64,000 nt of DNA from an uncultured Enhydrobacter sp. (GTDB taxonomy: Bacteria; Pseudomonadota; Gammaproteobacteria; Pseudomonadales; Moraxellaceae), in contig CAMIOS010000007.1 in NCBI GenBank assembly GCA_946222995.1, forward strand, positions 29,360-93,359. Reading direction: 5' to 3'. Every line of letters begins with the position of its first letter. Positions within the stretch are counted from its first letter, which is position 1. Positions 18,418 to 26,021 of this stretch are shown here, one piece after another. Below the pieces are notes generated by a model. It saw only the letters and a list, made by a program, of their open reading frames with translations, did no database searches and had not been told where the DNA came from. The position numbers were made by a program, and so were the translations under genes.

Positions 18418-19170
18418 TTATAACAGGTTATCTAATAGGCTGGTATTTGCACTTCTGCCACCTGCATTGGTACCGAATAAACTTTGTATCCACGATTGAT
18501 AATTGTCTCGATTACGCGAACAGAGCACGACTTTACCGTGTCCCGAAAAACGCAGAACCATGCCTTCGCCACTGGTCATTGAATTAATGACATTGCCCAA
18601 AAATCCACCACGCTGATTGGTGGATACTGACAAATTATATTGTAGTCGGCTGTCCCAACACACCACATGCCCATTATCAATGATGACATCTTTACCGAGG
18701 GTCACCTCGATTTCAAACAATGAGCCAAAACCTGAGACCACCACTTGTCCTTGTCCTTGGGTTTGCATGACAACAAAACCGCCTGTGCTACCAAATACCG
18801 CACCCCCTAGATTGCGCTGGATATTGGCTCGGATATCGACTGTGGTATGGGCTGCCACAAATGCCCCATCACTTAGGGTATATTGCACTGCCCCCACATC
18901 CAAAATCTGCATATCCCCATCAAGGGTGGGGGCTAGCAGACAGTCACCTTCGCCGTGGGTGGCTTCGATTTGTTGCTGGAATAAGGATTCATCATTGGCG
19001 AATCGTCGCATGAGCGATTGCATAATGCCACCTCGCATTTGACCTTTAAGCTCAAGGTTTGATTCCATCATCACCATGCCATTGGCTTCACAATAAATTG
19101 CATCGCCACGATTAAGATGACAATGTAAAAACGGTTCAATCGTCCCAATCAAGCTAAACGTAGCCGCCAT
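18418..19170 (-). CDS. AIM24/TIGR00266 family protein
   Basis: This 250-residue soluble protein has the AIM24 (TIGR00266) beta-prism-like fold. Features are an early Gly-rich GQMRGGIMQSLMRRF, AVFGSTGGFVVMQTQGQGQVVVSGFGS in the middle, and VCWDSRLQYNLSVSTNQRGGFLGNVINSMTSGEGMVLRFSG near the end. No signal peptide or membrane segment is present. Such proteins repeatedly occur with TerD genes in stress-response clusters, but their biochemical function is not known. A good AGGGAAAAAATT ribosome site precedes the ATG. A terminator separates it from the TerD gene upstream, so it probably has its own promoter in 19171-19261. Confidence 0.85.
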   Translation of the reverse strand: MAATFSLIGTIEPFLHCHLNRGDAIYCEANGMVMMESNLELKGQMRGGIMQSLMRRFANDESLFQQQIEATHGEGDCLLAPTLDGDMQILDVGAVQYTLSDGAFVAAHTTVDIRANIQRNLGGAVFGSTGGFVVMQTQGQGQVVVSGFGSLFEIEVTLGKDVIIDNGHVVCWDSRLQYNLSVSTNQRGGFLGNVINSMTSGEGMVLRFSGHGKVVLCSRNRDNYQSWIQSLFGTNAGGRSANTSLLDNLL

Positions 19171-19261
19171 AATTTTTTCCCTACACCATAAAATTAGCTA
19201 ACATAATTAGCCAAAATAATTAAATAAAGTGAATAAGTATAAAACTTTGAATATACATATA

Positions 19262-19311
19262 AAAAAACCAAGCATTAGGTACGCTGCGGTGAGTACTAAT
19301 ACTTGGTTTTG
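19262..19311 (-). terminator. Intrinsic terminator of the minus-strand TerD gene
   Basis: AAAACCAAG(C/T)ATTAG pairs with its partner across GTACGCTGCGGTGAGTAC-type loop sequence, giving a stem of about 17 pairs with one mismatch and one bulge. Read on the minus strand the stem is followed by TTTTTTT. It lies 22 bases past the TerD stop at 19333. Confidence 0.82.
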
Positions 19312-19332
19312 TCATTATTAAAGGCGCTAATA

Positions 19333-19908
19333 TTAAACAGCCACCCCATATGAACTTGCCAAAGGTCCTAAGCCGCCTGCAAAGCCTTGACCCACCGCAC
19401 GAAATTTCCACTCATTATTATTTTTATAAAGTTCACCAAACACCATCGCCGTTTCGGTGCTGCTATCTTCTGATAAGTCATAACGCGCCACTTCGCTACC
19501 ACCTTGGGCATTGACGATACGGATATAGGCATTAGATACTTGACCAAAATTTTGTTTACGCGTTTGCCCATCATAGATAACCGCACAGAAAATTACTTTA
19601 TTGACATCGGCGGGCACTTTGGTCAAATCCACGTTGATAACTTCATCATCCCCATCGCCTTCACCGGTACGATTATCACCGGTATGTTCCACAGACCCAT
19701 CCGGTGATCTTAAATTATTAAAAAAAATAAAGTCTTGGTCATTGCGTACTTTACCCGCTTCGGTCACCAAAAAGGCAATCGCATCTAAGTCAAACGCTTG
19801 TCCATCTGTGGCGCGGGGGTTCCAGCCAAGACCGACTGTCATTTGGGTTAAGGTTGGGGCTTCTTTTGAAAGATTGACGTTACCGCCTTTGGTTAAGCTA
19901 ATTGCCAT
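19333..19908 (-). CDS. TerD-family stress/tellurite resistance protein (copy 1)
   Basis: This 191-residue calcium-binding TerD-domain protein is cytoplasmic. Typical elements are the N-terminal [36 protein letters not shown], and the Ca-site strand [22 protein letters not shown]. Further on are [15 protein letters not shown] and the C-terminal [14 protein letters not shown]. It is transcribed away from the two plus-strand TerD genes, which share a 284-base control region with it, and it has its own terminator. An AGGAG ribosome site precedes the ATG. TerD proteins act with TerC-like membrane proteins in a poorly understood membrane/metal stress response. Confidence 0.93.
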   Translation of the reverse strand: MAISLTKGGNVNLSKEAPTLTQMTVGLGWNPRATDGQAFDLDAIAFLVTEAGKVRNDQDFIFFNNLRSPDGSVEHTGDNRTGEGDGDDEVINVDLTKVPADVNKVIFCAVIYDGQTRKQNFGQVSNAYIRIVNAQGGSEVARYDLSEDSSTETAMVFGELYKNNNEWKFRAVGQGFAGGLGPLASSYGVAV

Positions 19909-20192
19909 GCGTATCTCCTATGATCTTGTTAAATTATTGTCATTGTCTTAGCTGTATTGAAGGTTCAAAAATAGCTGAACGAATTTTGTTAAACTAAATT
20001 AACTAACTACCTAATATAACTTGAACAATGACATTTGTCTATGCTAAAACCTTTACATTATTGTGATGTTTTAAATAAACTTTTTTATACCAATATACTC
20101 AGCGCTTTTTAAAAATGTTATAGTAAAACTAGCTAACCCTAATAATCGCAGATCGTGTTTAACTCAACTATTTAGCTGCAAAAGGAATCAAT

Positions 20193-20771
20193 ATGGCTAT
20201 TTCACTCAACAAAGGCGGTAATTTATCGTTATCAAAAACCGACCCAAGCTTAACCCGTTTATTGATTGGTTTGGGGTGGGATGAGCGTGTAACATCAGGG
20301 GCAGAATTTGACTTGGATGCCAGCGTATTTTTACTTAATAACCTCGGCAAAGTACGGGGCGATCACGACTTTATTTTTTATAATCAACTAAAATCAGACA
20401 ACGGTGCCGTTGAGCATACGGGCGATAATCGTTCTGGGGCAGGCGAGGGCGATGATGAAGTCATCAAAGTGAACTTATCGCAACTGCCCACGGATATCGA
20501 AAAAATTGCCGTTACAGTCACCATTCATGATGCCCAAGCCCGCAATCAAAATTTTGGGCAAGTGGCAAATGCCTTTATCCGAGTGGTTAATGAGGACACA
20601 GGGGCAGAAGTGGTGCGTTTTGACTTAGCAGAAGATTATTCGGTTGAGACTGCAATGATATTTGGCGAGGTGTATAAACATAACGGCGAGTGGAAATTTC
20701 GTGCGGTCGGGCAAGGGTATTCGGGTGGCTTGGCAGCCATGTGTCAGCAATATGGGGTAAATATTGGCTAA
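20193..20771 (+). CDS. TerD-family stress/tellurite resistance protein (copy 2)
   Basis: This 192-residue protein is a close paralogue of the divergent copy 1, with SLNKGGNLSLSKTDPSLTRLLIGLGW, FDLDASVFLL, the Ca-binding DNRSGAGEGDDEVIKVNLSQLP and the terminal [14 protein letters not shown] all conserved. A clear AAAGGAATCAAT ribosome site precedes the ATG. It is followed 68 bases later by copy 3 on the same strand, so the two are likely co-transcribed. Both copies probably arose by local duplication. Confidence 0.93.
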   Translation: MAISLNKGGNLSLSKTDPSLTRLLIGLGWDERVTSGAEFDLDASVFLLNNLGKVRGDHDFIFYNQLKSDNGAVEHTGDNRSGAGEGDDEVIKVNLSQLPTDIEKIAVTVTIHDAQARNQNFGQVANAFIRVVNEDTGAEVVRFDLAEDYSVETAMIFGEVYKHNGEWKFRAVGQGYSGGLAAMCQQYGVNIG

Positions 20772-20839
20772 GTAGCGTGGTTAAGCTATTATTGGAAAAA
20801 ATAAAGCGCTTAAGAATTTTAATAACATAGGATAGATTT

Positions 20840-21439
20840 ATGGCAGTGAACTTACAAAAAGGACAAAAAATCTCACTCGAAAAAGAGGCGGGTATCAGCT
20901 TGACCCATATTAAAATGGGGCTAGGCTGGGATATGGCAACTGCGCAAAAATCAACTGGATTTTTGAGTGGGCTATTTGGTGGGGGTAGTTCCCATAGCAT
21001 TGATTTGGATGCCTCTTGTATTTTATTTGATACCAATAAACAGCCTGTCGATGCGATTTGGTTTAGGCAGCTACAGTCTAAAGATGGGAGTATCGTTCAC
21101 ACAGGAGATAACCGTACAGGGGCAGGCGAAGGCGATGATGAAGTCATCAATGTGGATTTGTCCCGTGTCCCTGCCAATGTGCAGTCATTGGTGTTTACGG
21201 TCAATAGCTTTACTGGTCAAACCTTTGAAAACGTCGCCAATGCGTTTTGTCGTATTGTTAATGCAAGCAACAACAGCGAGGTAGCACGTTATAACTTATC
21301 GGCTCAAGGTGACCATACGGCGATGATTTTGGCAAAAATTTATCGCCATAATGGGGAATGGAAAATGCATGCCATCGGTGAGATTGCAAGCGGTCGCACG
21401 TTTCATGATTTGATGCCTGCAATTTCGCCGTACGCTTAA
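20840..21439 (+). CDS. TerD-family protein with glycine-rich insertion (copy 3)
   Basis: This 199-residue TerD paralogue is more divergent. The N-terminal NLQKGQKISLEKEAGISLTH and the Ca-site [22 protein letters not shown] are kept. An insertion of about 15 residues (STGFLSGLFGGGSSHS) sits between the first strands and SIDLDASCILFD. Such Gly/Ser insertions are also seen in TerZ/TerA-type variants. It carries AGGA before the ATG. A weak hairpin (CCCTATTT/AAATGGGG at about 21470-21490) follows the stop and may end the transcript. Confidence 0.9.
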   Translation: MAVNLQKGQKISLEKEAGISLTHIKMGLGWDMATAQKSTGFLSGLFGGGSSHSIDLDASCILFDTNKQPVDAIWFRQLQSKDGSIVHTGDNRTGAGEGDDEVINVDLSRVPANVQSLVFTVNSFTGQTFENVANAFCRIVNASNNSEVARYNLSAQGDHTAMILAKIYRHNGEWKMHAIGEIASGRTFHDLMPAISPYA

Positions 21440-21600
21440 TAGTTTAGTTCTTAGTTTGGTAAGACAATGCCCTATTTCTTAAAATGGGGTATTTGTTTAT
21501 GTCTAAGGGTAGCGTTATTCCCTAATTTACTAAAACTGGTGGAATAATTTAAGTAAAACTAAATAACAAATTTTAAATAAAAAATTTAGTTAATAATTTT

Positions 21601-22974
21601 TTAAGACGCTACGGTATTAACAGGCTCGCTTTCGCCCACAAAGAGCACCAATTTTTTTGCATCAAGTCTAGGTATAAACTGGTTATATAAAATCTGATTA
21701 CCTTTTACTGCCCCTTCACTAGACTGCAAGCGGATAGTAGATCCCACCACAATTGGTTGCTCAAGGTCGCCGGTAAAACGGTTATTTTCCACCAAATTAT
21801 TATCATCCTCAATGATAATACCGTTTTTACCGGCATCAAACTCATTATCAAGCACTTTATTCTTTTCGGATTCATCTAGATGGTAACGCGCAAAAGGTGT
21901 TTCACTAATGGTATAAGCCCCACATTCAAAGCCTTTTAGATTACGAGATTGACGTGCAGCAATCCACACACCGACAGGCTCACGGATAAATACGTTATGT
22001 TGGATAAGATTACCGTCACTGCCTTGGGTGCGTAAAAAGTGATTCGACTGTGTCGAGTCGTTGGCATGCTCAAAACAGTTACGATACAAAAATATACCAC
22101 CTGCGCCGTTATGGTCAAATTGGTTATGACAAATCGTATTGTAAACTGACGAATCAATCGCAATTGCTTCACGGTTGGGTTTTCCGACACCAAACTTTTG
22201 GCGAAAGCCATTTTGGCTAAAATAGCTATGGCTTACCTTGTTATGTCCACTCCCAAACTCAAAATACAGTCCTACCGTACCCGATGCGACCACGCCCACA
22301 CCATATAATTGTACATGCTGCACATGATCTCCAATAAAAATTCCACTGTTTCGACTATGCGCTACCATAAGGTGTTCGATGCGGATGTCATGGGGCGATA
22401 AATTGCGTTGTTGCTCTAGTGTGGTTTTACCCTGCTTAAGTAACTCATAACGTTGATTAGGCGGTGTTTGTTGTTCAATCACTAATCCATGGTTATAGCC
22501 AGATATAAGACAGTTTTTTATTGTGATATCATGAATGCCTGTGTTTGCCCCATCCTGTGTCGCAGTTGGTGAGCGGATAATAATAGCGGTTTTTTTACCA
22601 TCGGTGCTACTCATTATCGCCCCTTGACAGTCTAGACTGGTATGACTTTCAGAAATAATAAAACTGATATTTTTTTGCCAAAGATTGGCGTTAGGTAGCA
22701 ATTTAACCTTACCTGAAATCGCAATTTCTGCCCCTATGTCAAAGTCAGCTGGATCAAGTAGCTGTATATCTTCCGCAGATACCGTTTCACTTGTTGGTGC
22801 AGCCAGTTCATACATTTTTTTTGCTAAGGTTTGCAAGCCCTCAATCGTGCGTGGAAACGTGGGTGGCGGTTCATGAAAGGTATTATTCCCACTAAAATGT
22901 TGGATTTTTTGTAAAAGCGGTTCACCCCAATGGGCTAGGACATCCGTCCATTTTTTTTGAGAAGAAGACGTCAT
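21601..22974 (-). CDS. Right-handed parallel beta-helix protein (NosD/pectate-lyase-like), unknown function
   Basis: This 457-residue protein is dominated by PbH1-type repeats: short strands with Asn/His/Gly turns (for example NTGIHDITIKNCLISGYNHGL, HNKVSHSYFSQNG, NTICHNQFDHNGAGGIFLYRN, NKVLDNEFDAGKNGIIIEDDNN, GNQILYNQFIPRL). There is no signal peptide or membrane segment, so unlike most pectate-lyase-like proteins it seems cytoplasmic or exported by an unknown route. The N-terminal 60 residues resemble a short helical cap. The ribosome site GGATAAGAA is good. It converges on the TerD genes. No catalytic site is assigned. Confidence 0.75.
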   Translation of the reverse strand: MTSSSQKKWTDVLAHWGEPLLQKIQHFSGNNTFHEPPPTFPRTIEGLQTLAKKMYELAAPTSETVSAEDIQLLDPADFDIGAEIAISGKVKLLPNANLWQKNISFIISESHTSLDCQGAIMSSTDGKKTAIIIRSPTATQDGANTGIHDITIKNCLISGYNHGLVIEQQTPPNQRYELLKQGKTTLEQQRNLSPHDIRIEHLMVAHSRNSGIFIGDHVQHVQLYGVGVVASGTVGLYFEFGSGHNKVSHSYFSQNGFRQKFGVGKPNREAIAIDSSVYNTICHNQFDHNGAGGIFLYRNCFEHANDSTQSNHFLRTQGSDGNLIQHNVFIREPVGVWIAARQSRNLKGFECGAYTISETPFARYHLDESEKNKVLDNEFDAGKNGIIIEDDNNLVENNRFTGDLEQPIVVGSTIRLQSSEGAVKGNQILYNQFIPRLDAKKLVLFVGESEPVNTVAS

Positions 22975-23143
22975 TTCTTATCCACTTGTTTGTTTTTTAG
23001 AAACCTTTTTTTAATCTTAAGCGAAAAAAATTTCAATAGATTGCTTAAAATCTTTAAAGCCCATGACTAAATAATCCTATCATTACTACCCTATTAGATT
23101 TAAAGTGTTAGAGGGCAACTACTGTATCTGTTTAATTATACTC

Positions 23144-23944
23144 TTAGTCAAGACGCTTGAGCCATGACAGTACTGTTTGGTTAAATAGATTTGGGTTATC
23201 GATAGTGACCCAATGTGAGGTTTTAAAACCACTGACTTGATTTTCAGGTTTTTTTGCAATCTTAATTAGCCATGCTTCTGAATGAAACATTGTCGGTTTT
23301 TGTGTGCCATAGACGAATAAATAAGGGCAAGTAAAATCAAGCGGTTTCATGTTTTTAAAACCGCCCTTTGCCTTTGTCCAAGCAGCATAATAAGGATAAC
23401 CCATATTCGCATGAATACTCTTAGACGGTGCAGGGGCGCCTAAAACTTTTCCCACGATCTTAGAGAGCTTATCACCAACACTGCCATTGACACGAAAGGC
23501 AGCCACTAATGGCAATTGATAACCGGCGATTACCAACTTATCTTTAAGGGTTAAACCAGCATTAAATGCTTTGCTGTAAGCATCGCCCACATCAATACCA
23601 ATGAGACGGCTGACTCGCTCAGGATAGCGTACCACATACTGATAACCATAAATACATCCCCAATCATGGGTCATAAGTATAATCGGTTGATCAGGACTGA
23701 CATGATCAATCACTTGATGAATCGTCTCTATAATTTCTTCTAAGGAAAATACCTTAGGGCGTGCTTGAGGCTGATCAAAAGCAGGCAGGGTAAATGTCAC
23801 ACAGCGATAATCATGTTTAAAAAACGCCACTTGGTTTTGCCAAAGCGCCTGCGTATCTGGCCAACCGTGTATCATCACTAAAGTTTTCTCACCATTACCT
23901 TCAATCTTGCCATTAACACCTGCGATATGAAAATTAGTTGTCAT
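23144..23944 (-). CDS. Alpha/beta hydrolase, epoxide hydrolase/haloalkane dehalogenase-like
   Basis: This 266-residue alpha/beta hydrolase has the oxyanion motif HGWPD at residues 26-30. The nucleophile elbow is TH-D94-WG, where Asp replaces the Ser of esterases, as in epoxide hydrolases and haloalkane dehalogenases. The catalytic His is likely H246 in KTSHWVTI. No signal peptide is present. AAGGGAAAAA lies right before the ATG. It is a single gene, with no operon partners nearby that reveal the substrate. Confidence 0.82.
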   Translation of the reverse strand: MTTNFHIAGVNGKIEGNGEKTLVMIHGWPDTQALWQNQVAFFKHDYRCVTFTLPAFDQPQARPKVFSLEEIIETIHQVIDHVSPDQPIILMTHDWGCIYGYQYVVRYPERVSRLIGIDVGDAYSKAFNAGLTLKDKLVIAGYQLPLVAAFRVNGSVGDKLSKIVGKVLGAPAPSKSIHANMGYPYYAAWTKAKGGFKNMKPLDFTCPYLFVYGTQKPTMFHSEAWLIKIAKKPENQVSGFKTSHWVTIDNPNLFNQTVLSWLKRLD

Positions 23945-24293
23945 TTTTTCCCTTAGTGGCTTATTGTAAAAAATAGTAGATCAACAAACGCTATCAATCA
24001 ATGTTACCTACGTGCATTTATAATATCAGTCAAAATTTTAGCTATATTTAAGAAAACTTTTCAAGGACACGCTATAAGGATTCTTGTATAAAACAGTGAA
24101 AAATTTTGTTTATTAAGCGCTTTTTGTAAACTATTTCTCTATAAACGCCAAAAATAATTCAAAATAAGGTGGTTTTATTTTAAAATATAAGAAACCAACC
24201 GATATTTTAAAAACTGGATAATCACGGTGCGTAACATAGTTAATTCACCTTTTAGTGATATAAATAATGCTAATAACGATAAGCAGAATAATA
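23945..24293. other. AT-rich divergent intergenic region
   Basis: About 350 bases lie between the divergent hydrolase genes. There is no credible open frame, RNA gene or known operator. The only structure is a 12-base palindrome TATTTTAAAATA at 24176-24187. It presumably holds both promoters. Confidence 0.5.
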
Positions 24294-25226
24294 ATGAATA
24301 TACAAATCACCAAATACCTTAGCCAAATAGGGCTCATGACGATAGCAATTTGCCTAAGCATACCAGCCATTGCCCTTGAACCAACTGCCACTATTAATTT
24401 ATGGTCGCCTCAATACCTAGCCAGCCAGCATAACTCCCCTCTGCCGACTGAAGAGCAAAATTCGAAGGGGGCGATTAACCATGTAGCTATACCAAGACTA
24501 CTGGTATACACACCATCTAAAACTAACAATAAAGCCATTATGGTAATCAGTGGCGGTGGCTATCGCCGTGAGGAATTAGGCAAAGAGGGCATACCGGTAT
24601 CTGAGTGGTTAGTTAATCAAGGTTATACCGTGTTTGATCTAATCTATCGCTTACCCATGGATGGCTGGCATAATAAGATGGCACCTTTTGCTGATGGACA
24701 GCGTGCCTTACGTATCATTCGCCAAAAGGCAACGGATTATGGGTACCAGCAAGTTGGGGTGATGGGTTTTTCTGCGGGCGGTCATTTAGCGGGTATGTTA
24801 GCAGTAACCAATGGACAAAACTATTATCCCCCACAAGATAAAATTGATAACAATTCTGCTCGTCCTGATTTTGTAGCTTTACTTTATCCAGTGGTCAGCA
24901 TGGTATCAAATGGAAATCAAACGCAAACCTATAAACAATTATTGGGTAATAATCCAACGTTAATGCAAGAAAAAGCATTATCCGTTGAACAATGGGTTAA
25001 CCAAGACACGCCGCCTATGTTTATTGCGCATGCTAAAGACGACCCTATTGCCTCTGTTGATGACAGCATAACATTAGACGAACAACTTAAAAAGCATCAT
25101 ATTAAACAATTATTAACGTTATTTAATAGCGGGGGTCACGGCTGGGGCTTAGGAAAAACAGGCACACCGACCACAAGCTGGCCTAGCTTATTTCAAAAAT
25201 GGGTAATAACGCTTAATAATCAATGA
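24294..25226 (+). CDS. Secreted alpha/beta hydrolase (acetyl-esterase/BD-FAE-like)
   Basis: The protein has about 310 residues from the ATG at 24294; an in-frame ATG at 24267 is also possible, and neither has a strong ribosome site. The signal peptide QIGLMTIAICLSIPAIALEP indicates export to the periplasm. The esterase core has the oxyanion motif ISGGGYRREE, nucleophile GFSAGGH, Asp in HAKDDPIASV and His in GGHGWGLG. The family removes acetyl groups from sugars or esters. The substrate is not evident from neighbours. Confidence 0.82.
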   Translation: MNIQITKYLSQIGLMTIAICLSIPAIALEPTATINLWSPQYLASQHNSPLPTEEQNSKGAINHVAIPRLLVYTPSKTNNKAIMVISGGGYRREELGKEGIPVSEWLVNQGYTVFDLIYRLPMDGWHNKMAPFADGQRALRIIRQKATDYGYQQVGVMGFSAGGHLAGMLAVTNGQNYYPPQDKIDNNSARPDFVALLYPVVSMVSNGNQTQTYKQLLGNNPTLMQEKALSVEQWVNQDTPPMFIAHAKDDPIASVDDSITLDEQLKKHHIKQLLTLFNSGGHGWGLGKTGTPTTSWPSLFQKWVITLNNQ

Positions 25227-25238
25227 AGTAGCCTAAAT

Positions 25239-26021
25239 TTATTGTGTTAAAACCCCAACCGTAACCTTATAATCTCCGGCATCTTTAATATCACTGCCAT
25301 TGATAGACACTTGAGCGCCAACACCGACCCAGCAATATTTGCCATCAGTGCGTGTGAATTGCTGTTGTGGGTTCGCAATAGGGTTAGCATAATATAGATT
25401 GATGGCCACCGGCATTGTTTTGCCTTGAGCGTTGACCATTAAGGCGCCATTGATTTTGGCAATACTGGTAGATGAGCTATTATCTGCCACTGCCGTTTGG
25501 TTGCCACTACTATTAGCTTGGAAAATACTAGGGTTACCTCGTAAATATTGCAGTATATAGGTATACTGACTGATGCCGTTATAGTTATTACAATCGCCAT
25601 TCGACGATATTCGAGTATAAAAATTAAACAAACTGGGCGAATTAAAAAGACCGTTTGTGTTTGGGAAATTGGCGGATAGGCTATTAAGGGCAAGATTGGC
25701 CGGGGTAAAACCCGTCAAATTAATACTACTTGTACCTAATGGGATACTTGCCATGGCACTGCCGGCTTGCGAAATTGATTGGCTGCCACCCGCAACCACA
25801 TCCGTCGGCATGGGTGCATACGCTAAACTACTGGACGGAAAACTTTGCTGACAAAAATAAATCGTACTCCCCAACGTGTCTTTCAAACTATTTACACGTT
25901 TGACCCCTGAGTCGGTGTAGCTGTCAATCTCTGGGCATACGCCTATAGTGGCCTGAGCAGGCATCGCGCTACCAGCAGAAGCGAATAACCCTATTAACAT
26001 TAGGTATTTTTTCATCATCAT
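25239..26021 (-). CDS. Spore-coat-U (SCPU) domain fimbrial tip/minor subunit
   Basis: This 260-residue exported protein has a signal peptide (YLMLIGLFASAGSAMPAQA). Its C-terminal SCPU-type domain includes CNNYNGISQYTYILQYLRGN, KINGALMVNAQGKTMPVAINLYY and the terminal GDYKVTVGVLTQ strand, which resembles the donor-strand signature of fimbrial subunits. Its start overlaps the usher stop by four bases (ATGA), so the two are translationally coupled. Position at the end of a pilin-chaperone-usher operon suggests a tip adhesin. The N-terminal half has no clear relatives that I recognise. Confidence 0.82.
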   Translation of the reverse strand: MMMKKYLMLIGLFASAGSAMPAQATIGVCPEIDSYTDSGVKRVNSLKDTLGSTIYFCQQSFPSSSLAYAPMPTDVVAGGSQSISQAGSAMASIPLGTSSINLTGFTPANLALNSLSANFPNTNGLFNSPSLFNFYTRISSNGDCNNYNGISQYTYILQYLRGNPSIFQANSSGNQTAVADNSSSTSIAKINGALMVNAQGKTMPVAINLYYANPIANPQQQFTRTDGKYCWVGVGAQVSINGSDIKDAGDYKVTVGVLTQ

